A stretch of 5,991 bases of DNA. It comes from Promethearchaeota archaeon. GTDB lineage: Archaea; Asgardarchaeota; Lokiarchaeia; Sigyniarchaeales; SOKP01. This document shows, piece after piece, positions 1 through 5,938 of the stretch. The notes under the pieces are model-generated. The model ran no database searches, was not told where the DNA came from, and saw only the letters and a program-made list of their open reading frames with translations. Each line of letters opens with the position of its first letter. The first letter of the stretch is position 1. Both the position numbers and the translations under genes were made by a program. Location: NCBI GenBank assembly GCA_019057355.1, contig DXJM01000296.1, positions 1 to 5,991 of the forward strand, written 5' to 3'.

Positions 1-1810
1 TACCAGCAGCATTTCCTATTTGAAAGATATTTTTTTTCTCAACTTCAGGAAATAAACCTATAAATGCTGCATTTTCTTTGTTAATATATGTTCCAAAACC
101 GCCAGCTAAAAGTATTTGTTCAAGGGTTTCACTTGTTTTTTCTTCCATCTGGAGTAATAAATTAGCACTAGACAAAAATGCGGCTTTAGCTAATTGGATT
201 TGATTGATATCTTTCTGAGAAATAGAAATTATCGCAATCTTTTTATCTTTTTTATCTAAATTAAGATAATCGTTATCCCATTCTGCATTAAAAATAATAT
301 AATGATACCCATCTTCTTTTTTTGTTATTCTACGATGATTGATTATGTTTTCCGATCTAATATTAAATATTCCAGCACGGGTAATAATTTTCGATTTTAA
401 CATTTCAGCTATAATATCAATAAGACCGGAACCACATAAACCTAATGGACAACCCTTGCCTATTACTCCTATTGAAGGTTCCAATGTATTTCTATCTATA
501 GCGACAGACTCTATTGCACCTTCTGAGGCTCTCATTCCATGTGAAATATGGGCACCCTCTAATGCAGAACCAGCAGCGCATGATGCCGTGATTAATCCTT
601 CCTTATTTCCTAAAATAAGCTCGCCATTGGTTCCAATATCGATTAATAAAGTATATTTTGTAAAATTATACATTTTTGAGGATATAATGCATCCAATAGT
701 GTCTGTACCTACATAACCCGCAACAACAGGGGGGGAGTATACATTTACGTAGGGATTGCATTTAATTTTAAGTGTTTTTGCACTAATATTTATCGGAACT
801 TTAAAAACAGGAACATAAGGCGATATTGATAAAAATTCAGGATTCATACCAAAGAGTATGTGATGCATTCCTGTATTACCAACAATAGATATATCTCTAA
901 CCCATGATATTGGAATTTTAGCTTTATAACAACATTCTTCAAGTATTTGATTTATTGCATTGATGATTAAATCTTGGGCTTTTTCAACGGCATTATTTTT
1001 AACAATATAAGAAATCCTAGAAATGATATCCTCACCGATTGCTACTTGAGGGTTTAACGAGGCAGCTATAGAAGCTATTTCACCAGATTTTAGACAGATT
1101 AAATAACCAACAATTGTGGTGGTTCCCATATCAACTGCCAATCCAAATATTTTTTCCGTTTTATCTCCAGAATCTATATCAAAAAGTGACCATGAATCAT
1201 CCAATGAAATATTTCTAAAATAGGTGGAAATAAGACCATCGTCCTGTCTCATAATTTTTGGCAGGTTAAAGCAAACTTCATGAAGGACGTCATTTACATG
1301 GAACTTCATGTTATTTTCTTGAAATCTGAAATCATTATTCTTTTCTATAATACTTTCTATTAGTGAAGTTAAATCATTTTTAGGATTATCCAAGTCAGCC
1401 GATCTAATTTTAGACAATTTGGAAATGATTATAGGTTGAATTTTACTAAAATTTTTAATTTTTAGATGAGTTAGATCTGCATCGACTACAATCTGATAAC
1501 CTTTTGGCATTAAGGAGTCCATAAGAAAAACTCTTAAATCACCTAAAATTTTAGTTTGACAGGCTAATCTATATCCCTCTTCTATCTTTTTTTCATCTAA
1601 AATTCTTTTTTCTTTTTCCGTAGGTTCTGAAATCTTTGGATGAAGACTTAAAATACGAATCAGGCATTTACCACACGTGCCTTTGCCAGCACAAAGTGCA
1701 CCAATAGGTATATTTAATGCTATAAGTGATTCGTATACTGTAGAACTCTCTAAAACATTGATTCGCTTAGATATAGGTTCTAATATTAATGTAAATCTAC
1801 ATTTATCCAT
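1..1810 (-). CDS. RACo-type reductive activator of corrinoid proteins (2Fe-2S ferredoxin + ASKHA ATPase), C-terminus cut by window edge
   Basis: My translation of the minus strand from ATG at 1810 stays open for 603 codons to the window edge. Residues 1-90 form a plant-type ferredoxin domain with C40, C46, C49 and C84 (C-x5-C-x2-C...C), which should bind one [2Fe-2S] cluster. A linker of about 130 residues follows. The ASKHA/DUF4445 domain then begins with the phosphate-binding stretch GLAVDMGTTT (223-232). It also shows GNTGMHH (311-317), LLIDIGTNGE (388-397), GLCGSGLIDI (457-466) and LLAGGFGTYIN (567-577). This architecture defines RACo (COG3894), a cytoplasmic enzyme that couples ATP hydrolysis to reducing inactive Co(II) corrinoid to Co(I). 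The translation ends at IGNAAG, a motif near the C-terminus of the family, so perhaps 20-40 residues are missing. It follows the corrinoid protein by 47 bases, its likely substrate. No clear Shine-Dalgarno sequence precedes the ATG, but the ferredoxin fold begins right after it, which supports this start. Confidence 0.93.
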   Translation of the reverse strand, partial: MDKCRFTLILEPISKRINVLESSTVYESLIALNIPIGALCAGKGTCGKCLIRILSLHPKISEPTEKEKRILDEKKIEEGYRLACQTKILGDLRVFLMDSLMPKGYQIVVDADLTHLKIKNFSKIQPIIISKLSKIRSADLDNPKNDLTSLIESIIEKNNDFRFQENNMKFHVNDVLHEVCFNLPKIMRQDDGLISTYFRNISLDDSWSLFDIDSGDKTEKIFGLAVDMGTTTIVGYLICLKSGEIASIAASLNPQVAIGEDIISRISYIVKNNAVEKAQDLIINAINQILEECCYKAKIPISWVRDISIVGNTGMHHILFGMNPEFLSISPYVPVFKVPINISAKTLKIKCNPYVNVYSPPVVAGYVGTDTIGCIISSKMYNFTKYTLLIDIGTNGELILGNKEGLITASCAAGSALEGAHISHGMRASEGAIESVAIDRNTLEPSIGVIGKGCPLGLCGSGLIDIIAEMLKSKIITRAGIFNIRSENIINHRRITKKEDGYHYIIFNAEWDNDYLNLDKKDKKIAIISISQKDINQIQLAKAAFLSSANLLLQMEEKTSETLEQILLAGGFGTYINKENAAFIGLFPEVEKKNIFQIGNAAG

Positions 1811-1857
1811 ATTGAGGTCCCATAATTATTAGACTTAATTAAATTTAATAAAAATAA

Positions 1858-2514
1858 TTAAGATTTTAGCCATTTGTCAATAATTTCAACACCTTGCAAT
1901 GCATCTTCAGCAAATGCATCTGCATGTGTTTCATGCATCATTTCTCGCGAAGCTGCTGCTCCACCTAAAATAACTTTTACTCTATTTGCAAATTTTCCAT
2001 TTTTTATTAGAGATACAGCTCTTTTTATTGCAGGTTCAACAGAAGAGAAAAGATAGGAAATACCTATTACTTTTACATCATTCTCCCGAGCCAATTCTTC
2101 AAATCTTTCAGGTCTTACATCTACACCAAGATCGATGACATTCATGCCATATGATTTCATTATTGCAATCATTATACTTTTCCCTAGATTATGAATATCA
2201 CCTTGGATGGTTCCTATAACGACTTTTCCAGAATAATTGCACGATTCTTCTATTTTTCTTCTTTCATTCTCATCAATTGACATTAGTTCTCCTTCAAGAG
2301 CCTCTGCTGCCAATATGAGCCCCATTTCGCCAGACTCTTTTAGACCTATTAGAACTCCTTGTTTAATAATATCAGTTATTGGAACTCCTGCTTCCATCGC
2401 TTGCTTTATTGCCATTTTCATTGAATAAAAGTCAAGTGATTCAACTGATTCAACTATTTTTTTGATATAGTATACCCGATCTTTAATTTTCTTATCAATA
2501 ATTGCTTTTTCCAT
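1858..2514 (-). CDS. Corrinoid (B12-binding) methyl-carrier protein, MtaC/MtbC/MttC-like
   Basis: This 218-residue protein has the two-domain layout of methyltransferase corrinoid proteins. A helical cap domain (about 15-90) is followed by a Rossmann-like cobalamin-binding domain (about 96-216). The binding signature is clear: GDIHNLGK at 105-112 gives D106-x-H108-x-x-G111, where H108 should be the lower axial cobalt ligand. S153-Y-L155 and the GG at 184-185 match the usual nucleotide-tail contacts. The protein would carry a methyl group on Co(III) from a methylated substrate to an acceptor such as a thiol cofactor or tetrahydropterin. The substrate cannot be read from the sequence. Its position between DUF2284 and RACo fits an operon; RACo would repair its oxidised Co(II) form. 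A GAGGG motif at 2525-2529, 10 bases before the ATG, supports the start. The cap looks shortened: the usual stretch with F-x-x-G-x-x-F-L-P is absent between ESGE (60-63) and LILAAEA (66-72). Confidence 0.92.
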   Translation of the reverse strand: MEKAIIDKKIKDRVYYIKKIVESVESLDFYSMKMAIKQAMEAGVPITDIIKQGVLIGLKESGEMGLILAAEALEGELMSIDENERRKIEESCNYSGKVVIGTIQGDIHNLGKSIMIAIMKSYGMNVIDLGVDVRPERFEELARENDVKVIGISYLFSSVEPAIKRAVSLIKNGKFANRVKVILGGAAASREMMHETHADAFAEDALQGVEIIDKWLKS

Positions 2515-2552
2515 TTTAATTTATCCCTCTTGAAATATTATAATTTTTATTA

Positions 2553-3338
2553 TCAGACTACTAGAACTATACCATGCCAGCCAACATAGGGCACACCTTT
2601 TTCTGAATGTTCAGGATTTATAATATATGGAGGTTTTTCTCCACATTTAATGACTGTAGCAAACACGTCCACTCCGCATGCTTCTAATGCGGGTCTTGCC
2701 CTTAAATATTGCCGACACATCTCCCCTTTGAGAGCAGGACAGACTGGAAGGTTTTTTTGCTCCATTAAACCTTTAATATATTCGGGTGATAAAAATCCAC
2801 AACCTAAACAAGGCCCACCTTTAAATCCCATAGCAAGGTAATATCCCAAATAAGTAGCCTCAGCCTCGATTAATGAAACCATTTTATTTAACGTATCCAC
2901 ATCTCCATGAACTCCGGTTAATATACTTGGAAAAATATGGTTTTTTATAGGTGGATAGACCGTTATTAAAATAGCATGTTTATAGCAGCTAACAATCTCT
3001 TTCATATCCTCTGCGGTTGGCGAGTGTGGGGGACAATTTATAGTCATTCCATACCCGAAACAAAGGGGAATTCTACATTTCCATCTAACTCGGGGATCTA
3101 TTACGATCTTATCCGTTGTTATTAATTTGGCATGACCAGTGGCTTCTAATTTTGATTCTTTTATTACATCATCTATGAAATTGTTTGATCTATTAACAAG
3201 TTCATCTAAAATTTCCTCATCGTATTCCATTTTTATTGGAGACGGAGGCCTATCTCTAGTTTTTGGTAATACTCTCCGCCATTTAAATGATATTTTAGAC
3301 CATTCTTTATCGACTTCTGGTATATATTTTCGTTGCAT
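2553..3338 (-). CDS. DUF2284 family cysteine-rich predicted metal-binding protein
   Basis: This 261-residue soluble protein matches DUF2284 in its cysteine pattern: C88-x4-C93-FGYG, then NCPPHSP with C102, C118, C177-L-G-C180, C200, C208, C221 and C232. Ten cysteines in motifs of this kind suggest one or more Fe-S clusters or another metal site; no enzymatic activity is established for the family. Residues 1 to about 75 precede the recognisable domain and are charged, with several Trp and Pro residues. They look like an extension. DUF2284 genes are often seen near corrinoid methyltransferase genes in anaerobes. Here it is the first gene of the operon, 38 bases ahead of the corrinoid protein, so a role in electron supply, corrinoid handling or methyl transfer is a reasonable inference but unproven. 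A GGAG motif at 3349-3352, 10 bases before the ATG, supports the start. The stop codon lies directly after the C-terminal GIVLVV strand, typical of the family end. Confidence 0.85.
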   Translation of the reverse strand: MQRKYIPEVDKEWSKISFKWRRVLPKTRDRPPSPIKMEYDEEILDELVNRSNNFIDDVIKESKLEATGHAKLITTDKIVIDPRVRWKCRIPLCFGYGMTINCPPHSPTAEDMKEIVSCYKHAILITVYPPIKNHIFPSILTGVHGDVDTLNKMVSLIEAEATYLGYYLAMGFKGGPCLGCGFLSPEYIKGLMEQKNLPVCPALKGEMCRQYLRARPALEACGVDVFATVIKCGEKPPYIINPEHSEKGVPYVGWHGIVLVV

Positions 3339-3380
3339 TTTATTTCTACTCCGTTTTGTGTAATAATTTTTTTAGTTAGA

Positions 3381-3400
3381 CACTTATTTATTTATTAAAA
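3381..3400 (-). promoter_or_regulatory. Probable archaeal-type TATA box for the DUF2284/corrinoid/RACo operon
   Basis: Read on the minus strand, this block is TTTTAATAAATAAATAAGTG, similar to an archaeal box A. A transcription start about 25 bases downstream would fall near 3365-3370. That leaves a short leader containing the GGAG motif at 3349-3352 before the ATG at 3338. The geometry fits, but the whole region is AT-rich, so the match is weak evidence on its own. Confidence 0.35.
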
Positions 3401-3413
3401 AAATATCCTTTCA

Positions 3414-3445
3414 TTACTATCGTAATATACGTTTTAGGGTAGTAA
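3414..3445. repeat. Imperfect inverted repeat upstream of the corrinoid operon promoter
   Basis: The arms TTACTATC (3414-3421) and GGTAGTAA (3438-3445) are complementary over six consecutive bases, plus a C-G pair beyond one T/G mismatch. The centre is 16 bases and contains a smaller CGTA-ATA-TACG dyad at 3421-3431. The element lies just upstream of the proposed TATA box on the minus strand, where an activator might bind. Inverted repeats of this size are expected by chance in such AT-rich DNA, so the functional reading is tentative. Confidence 0.3.
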
Positions 3446-3583
3446 AACCCCTATAATTAGATAGAAAATTATTCTACTTTATAAAATTTCTCCTTATTTT
3501 ACTCTCGTATAATTGACACTTCTCTACATCTTGATTCTCTAACCAAAACTGATGGCAATAGTAAAGAACTTTTCCACTTAAGA

Positions 3584-3621
3584 TGACAAAAATCTGGGCT
3601 ATTTCACCTTGAATTTTGTCA
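3584..3621. repeat. Imperfect 11-base inverted repeat in the divergent intergenic region
   Basis: TGACAAAAATC (3584-3594) pairs with GAATTTTGTCA (3611-3621) at ten of eleven positions, around a 16-base centre. It lies about midway between the two divergent genes. It could be an operator or a short hairpin in an unrecognised transcript. Nothing else supports either, and chance is a real alternative. Confidence 0.25.
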
Positions 3622-3923
3622 AAAATTATAAAATCTCCATAAACGAAGAATTAAAGCATTTTCATAAAAAAAAAAATAAAAAATTAATTAAGAATTACCA
3701 ATTTCTAAATGAAAGCTTCTTATGTGAAGCGTGTGATATGATGTGAGAAGATAAAGATGTGATTTTTATAGTTTTAATATGGAAGATTTTTAACTTTGGG
3801 TAAATCTTAAAAATTTAAAAATCCCCTCCTTTGAGTTTTAAGAAATTATTAATTCAAATCTTTTTTTCTCTTCCTTTTTTCTTTAAAATTGATACTAAGA
3901 AATTCATTATCGTTAAAAAAATC

Positions 3924-3934
3924 TATATTATTAA
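3924..3934 (+). promoter_or_regulatory. Possible TATA box for the EamA transporter gene
   Basis: TATATTATTAA lies about 50 bases before the ATG at 3975. A start site some 25 bases downstream would give a short leader of about 20 bases. I see no Shine-Dalgarno motif in that leader, which is common for first genes of archaeal transcripts. The assignment rests only on sequence resemblance and spacing. Confidence 0.25.
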
Positions 3935-3974
3935 TTACTTTCATTAGGTTATCCAAATATTTTATTCTTTGAAA

Positions 3975-4370
3975 ATGATAAATAACACTCCTCTAACAAT
4001 ATATTCAAAAAGAAAGTTTCTAGCCCTAACACTATTAATTTTTACAACCATTCTATGGGGCACTTCATTTATTATAACTAAGACTGTTACTCAAGAGATA
4101 CCTGTATTATTTTATTTGGGTCTGAGATATTTTATAGCCTTAATTGGAATTAGTCCATTATTAATTGGATCTAAAAATTTTAACAAAAAATTTTTGCTAT
4201 ATGGTTTTATTAGTGGTTTGTTTTTTTTTATTGCAATGGTATTTCAAACTTATGGGCTCCAATACACAACCGCAGGAAAAGCAGGATTTATAACTGGACT
4301 GAGCACGTTAATCGTACCTGTTATGGCTTGGATTATTGTAAAAAAAAAATTAAAAAAAAAACAGGCGTAG
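3975..4370 (+). CDS. EamA/DMT-family permease, N-terminal part (frameshifted gene)
   Basis: This encodes 131 residues from ATG 3975. An in-frame TTG at 3969 is less likely. Four hydrophobic segments are evident at about residues 15-36, 44-64, 73-93 and 102-122. The WGTSF motif (28-32), an Arg in the second segment (R51) and GLQYTTAGKAGFITGL (94-109) are typical of the first EamA repeat of drug/metabolite transporters, which are inner-membrane proteins exporting or importing small metabolites. After the fourth segment the frame runs through KKKLKKK and hits a stop at 4368-4370. The missing part of the protein continues in the -1 frame (4371-4894). With one extra A in the poly(A) tract the two parts join into a 308-residue protein with ten TM segments, the usual family size. 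The substrate cannot be deduced. Confidence 0.8.
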   Translation: MINNTPLTIYSKRKFLALTLLIFTTILWGTSFIITKTVTQEIPVLFYLGLRYFIALIGISPLLIGSKNFNKKFLLYGFISGLFFFIAMVFQTYGLQYTTAGKAGFITGLSTLIVPVMAWIIVKKKLKKKQA

Positions 4371-4894
4371 CTATCTTACTTTCATTAATAGGAATGGCAT
4401 TTTTATTTTTAGAAGGTAATATTAATTTTCTAATCGGTGATCTTCTCGTCTTGATCTGTGCTATTTCATATGCACTATTTATAGTTTTAAACGATAAATT
4501 TCTGGAGGATATTGATGTCTACCTGTATTCATTCATCCAATTATTGATAATGGTCTTTTTATTCTTTGGGGGTTCCTTAATAATGCGAGAAACGATTCAT
4601 ATTATAACTTGGGATCTTAAAATTATCTCAATAATGATATATATGGGTATTTTCGTCTCAACTTTAACTATAATTTTTCAAAATTGGGCTCAAAAAGAAA
4701 ACAAAAATCCCACTCAAACAGCAATAATCTTCAATTTAGAACCCGTGTTTGCCGCAATATTTGCTTTCTTAATAGGAGGCGAAATTTTAAAGTGGTTTCA
4801 ACTAATTGGATGTAGTATCATATTCATTTCAATCCTTATTGCTATCTATGAAAAACCAAAAATGAATATTAAGGGATCCCTTCAGATAAAATGA
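4328..4894 (+). CDS. EamA/DMT-family permease, C-terminal part (frameshifted gene)
   Basis: This frame carries the remaining six hydrophobic segments of the permease. In its own numbering they lie at about 12-28, 34-54, 65-86, 98-119, 131-154 and 157-174. It includes the second EamA repeat: GDLLVLICAISYALF (37-51), and NLEPVFAAIFAFLIGGEIL (136-154), where the E-P and G-G-E positions are family hallmarks. The ATG at 4328 overlaps the first part by 43 bases and has no ribosome-binding site. Its first residues merely re-read the lysine tract, so it is probably not a true start. The true protein most likely enters this frame within 4340-4361. It ends 97 bases before the TTG of the adenosyltransferase gene with no terminator visible between, so the two may share a transcript. 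The break may be a genuine inactivating mutation, a slippage-corrected site or a sequencing error. Confidence 0.78.
   Translation: MDYCKKKIKKKTGVAILLSLIGMAFLFLEGNINFLIGDLLVLICAISYALFIVLNDKFLEDIDVYLYSFIQLLIMVFLFFGGSLIMRETIHIITWDLKIISIMIYMGIFVSTLTIIFQNWAQKENKNPTQTAIIFNLEPVFAAIFAFLIGGEILKWFQLIGCSIIFISILIAIYEKPKMNIKGSLQIK
4340..4361 (+). other. A10-TT-A10 tract at the frameshift point of the EamA gene
   Basis: Ten adenines (4340-4349), two thymines, then ten adenines (4352-4361) encode KKKLKKK. The upstream frame ends seven bases past the tract, at the TAG at 4368. The downstream frame is offset by -1. Adding one A anywhere in either run, or one -1 slip by the ribosome or RNA polymerase, restores a seamless family-like junction (IIVKKKLKKKTGVAILL). 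Such runs are prone both to slippage and to homopolymer miscalls. Confidence 0.8.
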
Positions 4895-4965
4895 GGAAAA
4901 AAGCGAGGAAAACTAAAAAATCTAAAAATCTATAATAATTAAAAAACAATAATTAACGACTAAAA

Positions 4966-4970
4966 AGGAG
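4966..4970 (+). promoter_or_regulatory. Shine-Dalgarno motif of the adenosyltransferase gene, pointing to an ATT start
   Basis: AGGAG lies 9 bases before an in-frame ATT at 4980-4982, but 21 bases before the first conventional start (TTG, 4992-4994). The two preceding-type sites on the minus strand use 10-base spacing, which matches the ATT. No in-frame ATG or GTG exists between the upstream stop at 4950-4952 and TTG 4992. Confidence 0.5.
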
Positions 4971-4991
4971 AAGATTTTTATTAAGAAAAAA

Positions 4992-5513
4992 TTGGTACAA
5001 GGGCTAGTTCAAGTATATTTTGGTCGGGGTAAGGGGAAAACCACGGCTGCTTTGGGACAAGGATTCCGTGCTACGGGCCATGGATTTAAAGTGTTTTTAA
5101 TACAATTTATGAAGGGAAATGCCAAGTACGGTGAAATAGAAGCAATTAAACAGAATCCAAACTTTGAGGTAAAACAATTTGGAACACCCGTCTTAGTAGA
5201 AGTTCCTGGCGAAATTGACTTTAATGAAGGACAAAAAGCACTTGAATGTGCAAGAGAAGTAATCGCAAGCGATCAATACGATATTATAATATTAGATGAG
5301 GTTGGGGTTGCAATTGAAATGAATATTATTAGAGTAGAAGAAGTCTTAGAATTAATCGAAATCAAACCAGATAATATAGAATTAATCTTAACAGGGGGAC
5401 AAAAAGTGCATCCAAAAATTAAAAAACGAGCGGATTTATTGACTGAGATGAAAATGATAAAACATTATTATGCCTCTAAAGGCATTGTTGCACGTTATGG
5501 TATTGAGTATTGA
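4992..5513 (+). CDS. cobO: ATP:corrinoid adenosyltransferase, CobO/CobA type
   Basis: This 173-residue cytoplasmic enzyme is expected to transfer the 5'-deoxyadenosyl group of ATP to Co(I) corrinoids, a late step in adenosylcobalamin synthesis and corrinoid salvage. Its P-loop GRGKGKTT (11-18) opens the family signature GKGKTTAALGQGFRATGHG. QFMKG (38-42) and the Walker B-like YDIIILDEVGVAIEM (96-110, D102-E103) follow. The end reads LTGGQKVHP (133-141) and ADLLTEMKMIKHYYASKGI (147-165), finishing in GIEY, the classic family terminus. The length is typical for a short CobO. The TTG at 4992 is the first conventional start, but the ribosome-binding site at 4966-4970 fits ATT 4980, which would add Met-Lys-Lys-Lys at the N-terminus. 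It lies downstream of the permease, perhaps co-transcribed, and near a corrinoid-protein operon. Cofactor supply is a plausible link, although methyl-carrying corrinoids do not themselves need adenosylation. Confidence 0.93.
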   Translation: MVQGLVQVYFGRGKGKTTAALGQGFRATGHGFKVFLIQFMKGNAKYGEIEAIKQNPNFEVKQFGTPVLVEVPGEIDFNEGQKALECAREVIASDQYDIIILDEVGVAIEMNIIRVEEVLELIEIKPDNIELILTGGQKVHPKIKKRADLLTEMKMIKHYYASKGIVARYGIEY

Positions 5514-5530
5514 TTTTAATCAAATTAAAC

Positions 5531-5537
5531 TTTTTTT
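5531..5537 (+). terminator. Probable T-run transcription terminator after the adenosyltransferase gene
   Basis: Seven consecutive T residues start 17 bases after the stop codon and are followed by further T-rich sequence up to about 5557. Archaeal RNA polymerase terminates at such T-runs without a stable hairpin. None of the surrounding sequence forms a GC-rich stem. Confidence 0.45.
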
Positions 5538-5870
5538 CATTTCATTAAATTTTAATTCTCATCTGCCTTTCCGGAGCATTTAATAAGTATAGCTATGATT
5601 TTATCGAATTTAAGACATGATCTAAAGAAGATTTATAATATGATGATATTCACTCCATTAGAGAGACTCACTTCTATAAGAAAGATAAAGAGTTTAAAAA
5701 TAGTTTAAACAAATCCTTAGATAATTAAAAAGGACCATGATGTAAAATGCTAAAAAAGGAGGAATTTAGAACCAAAACCTTGATAGTATATGAAAATTAG
5801 AATGACTTGAAAGTAATATTTATAACGACATTAATAATTTCTCATCATTGAATCTTTCTTAATAATAGAT

Positions 5871-5892
5871 CTAATAAAACGTGTTTTATTGG
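5871..5892. repeat. Compact palindrome with 8 perfect and 10 near-perfect paired positions
   Basis: AATAAAAC (5873-5880) and GTTTTATT (5883-5890) are exact inverted repeats separated by GT. The pairing extends outward through a T/G wobble and a C-G pair to 5871-5892. As RNA it would fold into a stem with a CGUG loop; as DNA it could be a dimer-binding operator about 40 bases upstream of a TATA-like sequence. Its function is unknown. Confidence 0.4.
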
Positions 5893-5930
5893 AATTTTAA
5901 TACAAATGTTTGAGAAAAAATTTATGACGC

Positions 5931-5938
5931 TATAAATA
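5931..5938 (+). promoter_or_regulatory. Possible TATA box for a gene beyond the right edge
   Basis: TATAAATA is a good match to archaeal box A. A start site about 25 bases on would be near 5960, with the coding region outside the window. No downstream gene is visible to confirm it. Confidence 0.25.

Larger units (their letters stand above)
3339..3974. other. Divergent intergenic region, about 636 bases, no credible gene
   Basis: This very AT-rich stretch separates the minus-strand corrinoid operon from the plus-strand transporter gene, so it should contain both promoters. I see a TATA-like box for the operon near 3381-3400 and a weaker one for the transporter near 3924-3934. There are two imperfect inverted repeats (3414-3445 and 3584-3621), several long A and T runs, and a small GCTTC/GAAGC hairpin near 3715-3730. 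Reading frames on both strands are short and lack ribosome-binding sites; the longest one I noted on the minus strand has 31 codons. I do not recognise a tRNA, riboswitch or CRISPR repeat. In particular I do not see a convincing cobalamin riboswitch. Confidence 0.7.

Noticed and set aside
339..716. 125-codon plus-strand open frame
   Set aside because: It lies wholly within the minus-strand RACo ATPase domain, whose translation is continuous and family-like. The plus-strand product has no recognisable motif.
1874..3363. Several plus-strand open frames of 60-74 codons (1874-2056, 2237-2428, 2650-2841, 3139-3363)
   Set aside because: They mirror, wholly or mostly, the well-supported corrinoid protein and DUF2284 genes on the other strand and carry no family features.
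3715..3730. GCTTC-TTATGT-GAAGC hairpin
   Set aside because: Only five base pairs, not followed by a T-run or near a gene end; likely chance.
3849..3944. 31-codon minus-strand ATG frame upstream of the transporter
   Set aside because: It has no ribosome-binding site, overlaps the proposed transporter promoter, and its Lys/Asn-rich product looks like translated AT-rich spacer.
3339..3974. Possible cobalamin riboswitch ahead of a corrinoid operon
   Set aside because: I could not find the conserved B12-box or a set of stable stems; the region is mostly A/T runs with small dyads.
4328..4370. Genuine overlapping second gene starting at ATG 4328
   Set aside because: No ribosome-binding site, its first residues re-read the lysine tract, and the split falls after TM4 rather than at an EamA domain boundary. 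A frameshift explains it better.
5595..5708. 37-codon plus-strand ATG frame in the right-hand intergenic region
   Set aside because: It has no ribosome-binding site, no recognisable motif and is within the range expected by chance.
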